NCBI RefSeq assembly: GCF_000226095.1
Contig: NC_016472.1
Location: forward strand, 8,618,001-8,682,000
Reading direction: 5' to 3'
DNA length: 64,000 nucleotides
Source of the DNA: Thermothelomyces thermophilus ATCC 42464
Lineage: Eukaryota; Ascomycota; Sordariomycetes; Sordariales; Chaetomiaceae
Part shown: positions 48,482-59,639 of the stretch, one piece after another
How the letters are laid out: each line of letters begins with the position of its first letter
Position numbering within the stretch: position 1 is the first letter of the stretch
Translations under genes and position numbers: made by a program
Notes under the pieces: model-generated
What the model was told of the DNA's origin: nothing
Database searches by the model: none
Seen by the model: only the letters and a program-made list of their open reading frames with translations

Positions 48482-50340
48482 GGCTGGTGCTCGTTGGCTG
48501 GTGCTCGGGGCGACTCTCTGTTATTCTCTCTATCGACTCGCAGCGCGCAGAGCCGAGTAAGTTTTATTTGAGTTCGTCAATCGCCGTGTGGGCTGGGCTG
48601 GGCTAGTCGGAGCCAAGCATGCAGCACAATCCCAATCAGTTCGGTCCTCTCCGAGTCGATTCGATCCGATTCAATCCTGTCCGTTGCCGGTACCATGCCA
48701 GAGGTTAGAAAGATAAAGGGCGCCGATGCAGCGGCAATAGAGGACGGGCAAGGGGAGAGCGAGACTCACTAAGTACTTCAGTGAACGAATCAAGCGTGCG
48801 TGCGCCGAGATTCGAAGCGCCTGGGCGGCCTTTGCTGGCTCCAGTCGTCGCTGCCGCGCAGCCACGAGCTGACGTTAACCGCAGTTGTGTGCGATCCAAT
48901 CCGAGGGCAAACGCCTTTGTTCACCTCGGAAATTCCAATCCACCTGCTCACACCGCCCCCCTAGAAAGCCTGACAGCTTAGGTAGAAGTTTGGGGCGTGA
49001 TGGGGGTGCTCTGCAGGGCTCGACGCCACTAGATACGATGAACCTACTATGTATGCACAAAGCAGGAAATAGACGACAAATCAACGAACATGAGCGCACA
49101 AGCACATGTCTACTATAGTGCAACAAAGGGGAAATAAGTGTGAAAGAAGGGAGACGTGGCTTCCAATGAAACGGGGGCGCCTTGCACGCGTCACATCACC
49201 CAACCTGAGACCTGAGGAATCCGCCGGCAGGATCGTCTTCATTAGCGCGGGGAGGGTGCCCATCTCTTGAAATTAAACAAAGCTACCAGGAACGGAACAC
49301 CTCGCACCACGGTAATCCTAGTATGCAAATACACCCGGGACCTTAACAAGTTCTCCTCCGTGTATTATCCATGGTATAAGTACCTATGTAAACACATATT
49401 CCGTTAGGCATGCTACCAGTGAACCGGCTGCCGCCTTCCCCCTTTTTCCTTCCTGGCATAACCAAAAAAAAAAAAAAAAAGGCCTCCGGAACGCCCAATT
49501 TCGATATGCGGCCGCGCGGTAATTAACTAACATTACTGGCACGTCACGACATTCAGGCACGGTGGCGCCGAGGGGGATCGCCAAGACAGGGGTTCGGTCC
49601 CTGTCCCTGCCCAGCCAGAGATTTTGTCCCGAAATCAAGCCTTTGCCGAGAGTGCTTATGCTTTTGCTTGGCCTCCCCCCCACACTCGCAGCGCCCTGCC
49701 ATGACCACCCCGCCACGCGTTTCTCGTGCAGCATGTTACACTACGGCACGGGGTGGCTTGGCGGCCAATCGGTTCGAGGCAGAGAGGCCTCCTACGCAAC
49801 ATACCAAGTGTAAGACGGTTCCAATAACTAATGTCATATATACAAAGAGAACAAGGACAATGCAACAAGAGCTCTAGAAATGCGAAGATAAATAAACAAA
49901 TGAATGAATAAATAAATAGATAAATGAAAAAAGTCAAAGCCTGAAGTAGAAGGGCAATAGAAAGAATCCACTGATAAGAAATCGAAGAAAGGCTGTGATG
50001 AATGGGCATGCAAGCGAAATGTCCCGAGACAACAGGATAGACATTAACTGCCCCGACGTGTAAAACAGTTTGTCCAGACAAATGACGGGAATCGAGGAGA
50101 TGTTGCAAGGCGCACACAGGCAAGGCAAGGCAGTTTTTTTAGAACTTCATCCTCTCAAAAAAAAAAAAAAAAAATACACTAAGCAATTATTATTATTGGA
50201 ACCTGCTAAGCCAAAAAACCCACTTTACAGATACTAGCAGCAAAAATCGTCATCTACACTATCACCCAGCCAGGTGCACCCAGAATCCAACCGTCAAAAG
50301 TTAATTACCCACTTGCCCTTTTTCTTTTTGGTTTCCCTCC
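48482..50340. other. Intergenic region, no gene recognised
   Basis: About 1.86 kb between two minus-strand genes. It has a 17-A run (49464-49480), an 18-A run (50157-50174), and AATA-rich sequence (about 49885-49930) that is probably the 3' flank of IML1. A tRNA-like B-box at about 49590 was considered and rejected. Confidence 0.55.
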
Positions 50341-53300
50341 CTATCGATCTTTCTCCTTATCCCCCCCCCCCTCCCTGGTTCCCCTCAGCGAGAAGCCGGC
50401 CAGGAGTCCCTCATACTGCACGCTTCCTCTCCTCAGCAACTGGCTGGCCGACCTATAGGCCGGGCTAGGACTCGCCACTCTCGGTCCGGCAGCCCCCTCT
50501 CCGCCAGTTCCTCCCTCTCCTCCGACACCACCAGCGGCAGCAGAAGATGCATCCGCCGCCGCACTAGCAGAGGACGAAGGAGGACCGGCCAGGACTCCCG
50601 GCGGAAGCCCCAGGGCGGGTATGCTCCCCTCGGGGGGTACGTTGGTACTGGCGGCAGCAGCCGGGGCAAAGGCAGGCGTCATAGCGGCCGGCCCGCCCGC
50701 GTTCGTCGACGCCGGGGCCGCCGTCCGGAGGTCGCGGTAGAAGGCCTCGAGCGCCTGCGCGTCGCGGCAAAACGCCTCCAGCTCGTCCTTGATCCACTCC
50801 GGCTCCTGCGTCGTCCAGGTCGACCAGGCTTGTCCTGTTGCCGTCGCCGACGCGGTGGCACCCCCGGCCGCCGTGCCTGCCGACGTAGCAGTACCGGCGG
50901 CGGTGCTGCTGCTGCTACCAGTGCTGTTGTTGTTTCTGAATTGCGGCTGTCCCTGGCCTGGGGTCCCAGTAGTGCCTGCTTGTCCGGAGAGCACGGGACG
51001 GATGCTCGGGGAGAGAAGGGAAGACGAAGCGGCAGTGTTGGTGGTGGGCCGCAGGGCTGGGGACGATACGGGAGAGGAGGGCGTCGGCAGGCCATATGGC
51101 GTGTATGAGCCCGGCGTGCCTGCCACTCCTGCAGGCCCCTGCTGCTGCTGCTGCTGTTGCTGGTGGTGGTGGTGGTGCTGATGCTGATGCTCGCCGCGGA
51201 GCTCCTTCTGCATTTCCCTCTCACGAGCAGCAAACGCGCGGCTGCTATAAAGTCTATTGGCGAGGAGCAGGAAATGACCGTCGTCGGTGATTTCGGCCAG
51301 TAGCGACCCTGAGCGGTGGATGTACTGCGTGTACTTGAAATCGGGCTTTCCCCATGAGTACGACACCTCCACGTCGCTGGGGAAGTTGGATGCGGCCTCC
51401 ATGTCGAGGACGAAGTCGAATTTCCGGAGGATGGCTTTTTGGTAGAACAGCCGGCCCGGCTGTGCCTGGGGGGTAAATGAGGTCGGGTCATAGTAGGTGA
51501 TGGGTGACTGGTCCGGTGGCGGCGTGGCCAACTTGATCAGGTAAGGTCGCCGGAAGGGGTTGTATTCGCTGATGGCGCACGCCTCGGCGATGGGCACCTC
51601 GACGAGCCGCAGCCCGTACTGGCTAGCCTCACGCCCCCAGTTTTCTATGGCATCCTCGACCAGCTTCGCCGTCACATTCATCCAGTCGACGCGGATGTGA
51701 TAGCAATTGTCCGGGTTGTGCAGCCTGTCGTAGTGCAGCTCCACGATCTCGGGCCGGTACGACCGCTTCCTGTGGTCCACATCGTACTTGATGACCCTGC
51801 TCAGCATCACCTTTGGCTTATTCCCGCTCGGTGCATGCGGGGCCGTCGGTGTCGTCGACCCCGAGGTTGGCGAGTCTTCCTCACCGATCGATATCGGCCG
51901 GGAGAAGCCTGGTCGTCCGTCCCGCGGTGGCTGCTCAGTCGTCGGCGTCGACGGGACCGGTCCCTGGCCCCGCTTGGTGTTGAACCAGCTGGGCGGGTGT
52001 GGCTTCGCATACTCGCTGCTAATCTGATAGAAGTACTGCCCGTCCCGGAATGGGTGCCTTCTTTCGACGTGCACAAACAAGCCCCCCTCTTTCTTCCCGT
52101 CCTTGTCGTCCGAAACCATGAGGCGCCTGCCCAGAGCCTCGGCCTCTTCGCGGTCTTCGAGATCTTCAAAATTATCCAAAAGCCAGCTGGTCATGTCCGA
52201 ACCGATGAAGCAGTTGTAGTGCAGCCGGAAGTGCCACCTACGGTTCTGCATCCTGACTCCGCCGTTCTCCACCGGTTGTTGGATTGCCTCGGCGAGCGCC
52301 GCCAGGTTCAGGTTCTTCTTGGAAAACTGCTGGCGGCTCCTCACCAGCTGGCCTTTCCGGTCCGGGCCCTCCAGGAGGGGCAGCGTCTCGAGCTCGGCCG
52401 CAATGACCACGGAGGCATCTTCGGTCTTGTAGATGATATCTAACGGGTTCATGTCTTTCTTCGCGCGGGCGCCTGCGCCCTGGAGCCGCCGCTCGCCGGG
52501 AGGGATGTAGCGGTGCCTCTGCCACATCTGAGCGAGCTTCCTGATGCCTTCGATCCGAATCTCCTCCTCGCTGTCGCCGGTCTCAATCCCCGGCACAGAC
52601 GAGCGTCGGCCCGTCATGGGAATCAGGACAAACCTAGCACGCCAGAACCGGAGATGCTCCGTCAACTCGTTGTTGTGGCCTGCGACGAACGCGTCGATGT
52701 AGTTCCAGTTCCTCTCCACTCTCTGTGGGACAAGGTCGAGCTCGCTCGTCGTGTAGTCGCTATCCAGGAGGGTCCGGACCGCCGGCTTGTATCGCGGGGG
52801 CGCGGGGTAGGACGGCGAGAGGGGCTCGGTCGGTTTCCGAACAAAAATGTTCACCTCGACCTCGGTTCCATTGACGCACGAAAGCTGGTGGATGGTGTTG
52901 CCGACAGTCATGAAGATGCTCATGCCGTCCTCCATCACGTGGTCCCGCGAGAAGATGTCGGCGATTTTGATCTGCTTCTGACCAAAAGCCCTCGCGACGG
53001 CCGGGCCAACAACGATCTGAAACCCTTGGGAGAACCGGAGGCCGATCAGCTCGCGCAATAGTTCATCACGCGACCTCGGCTCCTCCTGAAGCTCGTCGTC
53101 TAGGTCCTGCGACACGTTGTAGGGCTGGCGCTCGTATTCCGTCTCAAACTGCGTCTTCGAGGGGAAGTACTCTGTCGTGAGCGGCACGGCGGCGGGAGAG
53201 CACAGACTCTTCCATTTCATGACCCTCAATTCCTGGGGCCTCGGGAAGACGTGCTGCCAACGGCTGTATAGCGTGGCCACGTCGACATCGTTCGTGTCCG

Positions 53301-56300
53301 GGTTGGACGGGTTAAGCAGCGTAAGCCAGGGCGAGAGAGCGGTCCTCGGGGACAAGGTAGCTGGCAATTCCGGTATAGCCCCAGCGAGAAGTTTGGAGTT
53401 GTAGAGTTTCTTGGCGTCTTCCGCCCTGATAGCGTTGGAATACTGAAAGTCGCGGTCTTGGCCCTCCAGCTCCGGCCGGAGCGTCGTCCCGAGGAGTGAA
53501 CCGGAAAGCATGTTTGCGGCAGGCTCGAGTGAACGGTTCCTGATTACGATAGGCCGGGTCGGCGAGTCCGTGGGAAACTGAGGGCCGGCGGCAAACGAGA
53601 AGGGCGAAAGACCGGGCTGTGAAAGTGTTGTGGAAGCGGGCGTTCCTGGGTTCAACCCACGGGAGGACGAGGGGCGTTGACCGGCTTTGGATGGAGTCAT
53701 CCGTAGGTCCTGCGAACTGCGAGACGGCGTCACCGTCTTGGACGCACCCACGCTCTCCTTGACCACCTCTGCCGTCGCCACCTTGGGAGCGGCAATCCCG
53801 AAACCCCGGTTACCGAGGCTAATGTGACGCATGAACTTGGGCGGCTTCGGGGACGACGAGGGCGCCATGGACTCGAACTTCTTAGAACTACTAGTGTTCA
53901 TGCCCGGCTTATGGCTGCCAGGCGGGGGGGCATCTAATGTCTGAGACGCAGGGCGGTGATAAGGTGAAAGTTCGGGCAGGGTCTGGTGAGTTGCCGTCGA
54001 GGACCGGCGGTTTGTAAAGGAGGTTCCCAACAGGCTTGCATCGTCCATTGTCTGCCGCCTAGGGGTATCCTCATGGTCTCGGGATCGTCTGGGATGGCTG
54101 GTACTCTGGTGCGACGGCCGGCGCGCTTTACAGTCGTCGTACTCTTGCAACTGCTTCCATAGCGACTTCTCGCCGGGCTTGCTGTGCCGATCGGGGGCGA
54201 ACTTCTGAAAGCCGAACACGTGGTCGAACAGGGTTTCCGGGGGGCGGGTGTTCCGAACAATGACATTGCCATCGTGGTCAAATTGCGGTTCGGGGATCTG
54301 GCTGGCAAGGACTGCGCCGAGCGGGAAGCAGGGATCCGTGTGCAGCGGCTTGGTCTCGATCTCGTTTGTTTCCATGACGCTTCTCATCTGCAGGTCGTAC
54401 ATGCGGCAGCGGATAGGGAATTCGTCGCGAGACCGGCTTTGCGCCGCGTCCGAGACGGATAGAGCAATGCCCTGGTAAGACAGCTCCTCTTCAGAGGCCC
54501 CGGTCCAGTAAGAGACGTGAAGCCATTGCGGTATGGCAGACACCCACTCGTCCTGGGAGGAAGGAGGGCCGGATGGTTCGCCATGGCGCGAGCCATCCAT
54601 CTTCTTGCTTGGCGAGTAGGAGCCGGCAAGGCTGCCGTAGCTCCCGAACGTAAGTGTTCCCTGCTTGGGCGTGCTCCCTTGGCTGAGGTCGACCTTGGCC
54701 TTGCGCTGGGCATGCGCCGGCGGATGTGGGTTGCGATATCGGAAAAGGGGTACGGAATGCAGGGGAACCTTGGGTATGCATATCAGGTCGATGCCGATAC
54801 CGTTGCCCACGAGCGCCTCGGTCGTGCGGCGGAGGGCCTCGTACTCGACTTCAAAGACGCCAGGACCGGGGCTGATGACAACCACGGAGACGCCGGTCCT
54901 GGTCAGGTCTCGGTCGATATAGTCATGAGCGAAGAGGGAGGAGGCCATGTTGATGGCCTCGAGGAAATTCCCATGAATGGCGCGTGACGCCTCGGCCTTG
55001 ATCCTGTTCCCCAGCACTTCCCGATCGCCGGACTCGGCCCCCGGCACGGAGGGTCCCATCGCCTTCTGATGGTATGTGCTGATGTCCTTGCGGAAGTAGT
55101 TGAACTCACGCTTGAGCTGATGCAGGATCTTGGTCCACTCTCCGCTGCCCATCTCGCTGACGACAACGCGATAGAAATCTTTGTAAGGGCGGCGGTCCTC
55201 CGAAGGCTGTACGCCGGTGTAGTAGTCATGGTGGACAGAGGCACTCGCGAGCTCGGTGGAGATGCCCGTGTCGTACTCGACGCGGGCAAAGAGAACGATG
55301 GTGACGAGGTGTTTCACCTTCAGGGCGGCCCACTTCTTGAAGAGTGCGGGGAGGAAGCCGTTTACAACCTTGTTGAACATGATCTCGCCAGAACCATCCG
55401 GGTCAAAGTCCCACATCTCGCGGGCCATCTGGATAAAGAGCACGTAGCGGGCCGACTCGCTCCGGAAGACGGGCTTCGTGTCGCGGCCAAAGAAGGCAGA
55501 CTGCGCCTTGCGGCCATCGACATAGACGGCGGTCACCTGAGCCTTGACGGTGCCCAGAAATAGGACCATCTGGCCCTTGTAGACGGTCCTCTGGGCGAGC
55601 TCTCCCACGGCCAGGCGCCACATGTCAGCCCGGGAGAGATACTGGTCTTTGAAGCAGAGCTCGACGTGGGAAGCCTCGATGGCCGGGTTGTTGGCGTCGA
55701 TCTGTGATTCATTCTCAGCACAACTCTAGTTCACAGAGACGCCATACAGGAAGGAGTTGGGCGTTTCCGAGACGTACCGGAGTCACGGTGACTTGGGTGC
55801 CCTTCTTCATGCCGAAGGCGTCGGCAATGTGTTTTGCGACGTAGACCTCGACGGTCGCGTACCGCGCCTTCAGCTCCCTGGGCATGTCCTTGGCGACGCA
55901 GATGTAGCGCCTGTCGGTAGCGCAGGAAGCAGCGCCCCCATCTCTGCGGCCGTGGTGCGGGTTCTGCAGCGGCTTCTCCGAGTCGGCCTTGACCACGTCG
56001 ATAGCGACAAGGCTGCCCGGGGTGATGTCGTCGCCGACGCCCATCAGATCGAGGTTCAACAAGACCTCGTCACGGGCAAACGACTCGTTGACGGTGACGG
56101 TCCATCGTCGCTCGGCGCGCAGGCGGGAAGATAGCCGAGACGAGGGGCGTTCCCGAATGGTGGAGCTGCTCGAGGCGGTATCGCCGGGCGAGTTGGAGTA
56201 GGCGTGCTCGGGGGTGCGGTCATGGCCGTAGCGGCCGAAGTGTCGGAGATGATTGGGCCACTTCGGAACCCCAACCCCCTTCGCTGCTTGCGGCCCCGGC

Positions 56301-56332
56301 ATTGCAGCCGACGAGGCATTGCGCGAAGGCAT
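50341..56332 (-). CDS. IML1: IML1, SEACIT/GATOR1 subunit (1971 aa)
   Basis: Vacuolar-membrane GAP subunit of SEACIT (human DEPDC5 in GATOR1), which restrains TORC1 by acting on Gtr1/Rag GTPases when amino acids are scarce. Exon 1 is 56332-55778 and exon 2 is 55701-50341, with a 76-bp GTACGT/TCACAG intron. The start is the first true ATG in frame (MPSRNASS). The N-terminal half has the Iml1 domain ([14 protein letters not shown], then [20 protein letters not shown]). A DEP domain spans about residues 1333-1410 ([20 protein letters not shown], then [12 protein letters not shown]). Near residue 1690 there is a His/Gln run, and the C-terminal about 280 residues are Ala/Pro/Ser low complexity. The low-complexity tail makes it longer than yeast Iml1. 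It could carry unannotated introns in the tail, but the frame stays open. Confidence 0.93.
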
Positions 56333-57009
56333 CGAGGTCAATCATTCGATGCCGGTCCCGGTCCCGACGGAGATTTGAGTTCTGAATCCGAGTAAAGCAA
56401 CCATAGCGCCACTTCGGGCGCCGGCCGGCAGTCTCTGAGGAGAGAGAGCAGGTTGCTGCGGGCCTGGCGAGGGTCAGCTCGGCCTTGAACTGCAGCTTCG
56501 CGGTGCCTGCAGCTTGCCGTTGCGTTGACTCGCTGGGGATTGGATTGGCTTGTGGGGGGGTCCAGCAACTCGCTCTGCCGGCATAAATTGTGGGGTAATA
56601 TTATATCTGAGATTTACCGCCTTCTCATTCTGGCTGTCCGCCTGCCACGTTAGATAACGAGACATGCAGGCCCTGGACCCTTACATATACGGATTACTGA
56701 TTACTATGTATGTATGTAAGTCGTGAACGTGCTATTCTGGCCGCTGAATTTGGCAGGGCAGTGCCGCCATTTTCGGGTGCCTCGACAATACGGGGCGCTC
56801 GGTCACGGTCAGGTACTTGGTACCTCTCCGTACTGCACTGTACGTGTACGGATCCGTAATTATTTCTTGCCATTTTTAAAGAAGCCGGACTTGGTCTTGG
56901 ACAGCACAAAGATTTCATCTGGCTCTTCGCCTTTGAGTTCCGCCGGCCGTCACGCAAACGCTCTGTCCCCTTCTGCCAATCCTACGTATCCTCATCTGAT
57001 CTCCAGCAA
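56333..57009. other. Intergenic region at the edge of the decayed kinase island
   Basis: It holds a copy of the 10-mer TACGGATTAC (56688-56697) followed within 10 bases by TATG repeats (about 56704-56717). Further on is the perfect palindrome TACGGATCCGTA near 56847. No gene supported. Confidence 0.6.
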
Positions 57010-57223
57010 ATGTCGGGCCCGATCGTGGTACGGCTGTCCCGCAAAGTCTCCAAGTCGCAGTTCCTCTCCATGGGCGCCATCTCCTGGGTTTACCGGATCA
57101 ACGAAAGCATTGTGGGTCAAGTATCCTAGAGATGTAGGCGCGGGCGAGATAGAGCGAGAGAACGCCATCTACAACATCTTCGAACAGCACACGCCATGTC
57201 CGTACGTCATGTAGAGCTTCTCG
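57010..57223 (+). pseudogene. Broken N-lobe fragment of a fungal protein kinase-like gene
   Basis: An ATG at 57010 opens a kinase N-lobe: KSQFLSMGAISWVYRINESI. Near 57111-57118 one extra base shifts the frame (GTGGGTCAAG); the other frame carries on KYPRDVGAGEIERENAIYNI and FEQHTPCPYV. The beta-3 Lys would be in VKYP and the helix-C Glu in EIERENAIY. A TAG at 57212-57214 follows VM where relatives, as I remember them, have Gln (CAG). Homology stops a few codons later, exactly where the oppositely oriented kinase-like gene ends. The C-lobe is missing. This is a host gene relic, not a mobile element. Confidence 0.72.
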
Positions 57224-57954
57224 ACAACTGCTTCAGCCCCAGAGTAGTTGCCTTGCCAGCACTGCTCGATGATGGTCCCAATTGCACCAAGAGATGCAGT
57301 CTCAGGAAATTTCCGATTCAGATATAGGGCACGGATCTCTGTGTCGTCCAATTCTTCGTAAGGAGGGTAACCGGTCATGATTTCGTAGAGTACACTGCCG
57401 AGCGCGAATAGATCGGCCTGGACGGACAGGCGAGGCCCTGGAAATTCGTGGCTCTCGGTGACAATAACTAGTAGTGGGGAGCCATCTATTGACGACCCGG
57501 CAAAGTCGGCCACCTTCGCGTTAAGGCAGGCATCTAGGAAGATGTTTGCACATGTTAAGACTCCCTGGATGACGCCGGCGTCGTGGACAAATTTGATAGC
57601 CTCTGCAACCTGAATGGCCCAGCGTAACCGCTGCGCAGTACTGACGTCGCTGGCTCCAAGGTGCAACCGCAGGTTGTGACGAGAGGCGTACTCCAAGCGG
57701 ATGCCTGACTCGAAGACGCCATGGTAAGATAGAAGCCCCTGATGGCCGCCGCGTCGTGCGAATCTTTCGTATACCTCGCGTTCTCTCTGCATGCGTAGAA
57801 GGCACTCCTCGCTATTATGGTCGAAGGGTACCTTAATAACAGTATTAGAGAACTTGTCGAGAACGACCATGCCAGTAGTTCCCCAGCCGACGACGTCGCC
57901 TAATCCAAACCCCGAGGGATATCGGATCTCGTCTTCCGCAGTAAATTCCGACAT
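57169..57954 (-). CDS. Kinase-like protein with a lost catalytic motif (261 aa)
   Basis: Intronless frame from ATG 57954 to TAG at 57169. The kinase fold is recognisable: a Gly-rich loop (VVGWGTTGMVV), beta-3 Lys in NTVIKVPF, a helix-C region (REREVYERF), VIQGVLTCANIFLD where the catalytic loop should be, VADFAGSSIDG in place of DFG, and ADLFALGSVLYEIMTGYPPY in the C-lobe. In the fungal subfamily I recall, the catalytic loop reads HGDxxxxN; here it is QGVxxxxN, so the general base Asp is absent while Asn and the DFA-G Asp remain. The last residues (YMTYGHGVCCSKML) are read antisense through the neighbouring kinase fragment, so the natural C-terminus has been replaced. Likely a pseudokinase or an early pseudogene. 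No stop interrupts it. Confidence 0.65.
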   Translation of the reverse strand: MSEFTAEDEIRYPSGFGLGDVVGWGTTGMVVLDKFSNTVIKVPFDHNSEECLLRMQREREVYERFARRGGHQGLLSYHGVFESGIRLEYASRHNLRLHLGASDVSTAQRLRWAIQVAEAIKFVHDAGVIQGVLTCANIFLDACLNAKVADFAGSSIDGSPLLVIVTESHEFPGPRLSVQADLFALGSVLYEIMTGYPPYEELDDTEIRALYLNRKFPETASLGAIGTIIEQCWQGNYSGAEAVVEKLYMTYGHGVCCSKML

Positions 57955-58545
57955 TTGTGGTCGGTGTCAAGATTGTTACCGTAAAGGATTCGGATATTGC
58001 CTGTGCCGCTCGCGCGGTGGTAGGGATTTGAGAAATCGGCAAGTTTCTAAGTAGGTCGTCTCGGAGTTGGCCATCCACGTTTGGCGGACTGCAGATTGAA
58101 GCACTGCGATGGACGCGTCCTGTTGTGCTATCACCGGCCACTCACTGGGGACACAGACGGGAAATTCCGTGGGCCGCATGGACATGCCGCTAACTCAAAC
58201 GGACCCACCGGAGTAAACCGCGTCTCGTGTAAATGACAGAGAGGCTGACGGGCCTGACAAGGCCGTGACCTAGTAGAGGATAACGCGGATGAGCCTCTGA
58301 ACAAAGCACCGTGTTTTTGTAGTATGGATGATTGGTTTTGAAGAGCGGATAAATGAACCTAAAAGTTGTCTGTTTGGCAATATAGAGAATGGCGCGGGCC
58401 ATGTGCCAATACGTAGCATATTGACCAGACGTATCCTGTCCATTCTTCATCAGCTCGACGAAGTGGTGAAGGCGACCCATTCCCCGTAAGTTGTTCCATG
58501 CAGACCAACGCGGAGAGTATCAGAATTGCCGACGCCGGATCTAGT
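57955..58545. other. Intergenic region, no gene recognised
   Basis: About 590 bp between the kinase-like start and the Est1-type fragment. Only short frames; none is recognised. Confidence 0.5.
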
Positions 58546-58865
58546 TCATTTACTTGGCCTACTCGATCATGGCGCTTCTCTATGAGACGGTTCCTGCCTT
58601 TGAGGATACCTGGATTGAGTGCCTCGGTGATCTCGGCCGCTACCGCATGGCGGTTGAAGATGATGACATTCGGGACCGAGAGATCTGGACTGGCATAAGC
58701 AGGCGCTGGTACTCTCAGGCTTCTGACAAGGCCCGACGACTGGGCGGCTTTACCATCACTTGGCCATCCTGGCCCGTCCTAACATCTTGTAGCAGCTCTA
58801 CTCCTATGAGAAATCGCTATACGTGGAGATCCCGTTCGCGTCTACCCGCGAAAGCATCATGTATG
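58546..58865 (+). pseudogene. Broken fragment of a fungal Est1-type DNA/RNA-binding-domain gene
   Basis: The frame reads YLAYSIMALLYETVPAFEDT, then WIECLGDLGRYRMAVEDDDI and WYSQASDKA, sequence I associate with the large fungal proteins annotated as 'DNA/RNA-binding domain, Est1-type'. Near 58731-58734 one base is missing (GCCCGACG where GCCCCGACG would keep the frame). The next frame continues YHHLAILARPNIL, then a TAG at 58790-58792, then QLYSYEKSLYVEIPFASTRE. Both ends of the parent gene are absent. The family name rests on memory of similar proteins and should be searched. Confidence 0.65.
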
Positions 58866-59639
58866 GAGCCACTTGCACGGGCAGGCACTTGCGTGTCGTT
58901 CCTACTCTGACCCCCATGGCCTGGACTGTGTGCTCTTAGATCAAGAAACTAAGGTGCCAATGCATCCATCGCGCTGTACGGAATGGCCGTACCTACCTTA
59001 TAAACGCGCGTCTCCTGATGTAGGTAGCTTTGGGAAGACAGGGTGCGTGCTTGCAGTGACACCACTTTCCAAGCCCGCCCATGGGTACTTCTTTCGCAGT
59101 TTCTCCGTCCTTTCCGCCACCTCACTCAGGTTGTCCCTGAAACCGCTAACTACACCTGTACACTCCTTCACGTTGCCCAAACTCCGAGCCCAGAGGCCCC
59201 TTATGCATTGTACCGCCGTTTGTCGAACTTCTTCATTCATCCTGCCGCCATCTTCCCACTGAGGATGATCGACCAGATACGTAAGGCAGTCCTTGCCTGT
59301 GTTTCCTGCTGCGGTCGGTCCTTCCCGTGTGCGACCCGTTGTATCCTGGCGGTTCTCGTTGCATCGGTCCCTCTTGCTCCTGAAGAGGACGGGAATAATA
59401 ACCGAGACACAAAAGGAATATAAAACCATTCAACAAGGCTGGTATCACATCAACAGGCTAAGGCATCGATCATCACCCAAATTCACTGAAAAGTACTAAA
59501 ACCCTAGGGCTTGCGAAACACAGCCTGAGGCTGCTCTTCTCTTCATTCGTCAAATCTTGAAAGGTTCCTTGCAAATAAGCGAGTCATTGTGAAGTAGTGG
59601 GCTCTGTGGCCAACCACAGCTGTTCACTATCATCAAGTC
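58866..59639. other. Intergenic region upstream of the zinc transporter
   Basis: No recognised gene. Two overlapping open frames of 126-143 codons lie on opposite strands at about 58998-59429 and neither resembles a known protein. The last 100 bases are probably the ZRC1-type promoter and leader. Confidence 0.5.

Noticed and set aside
49563-49610. B-box-like GGGTTCGGTCCC hairpin suggesting a tRNA
   Set aside because: The spacing to the only A-box-like word is too short and no acceptor stem forms.
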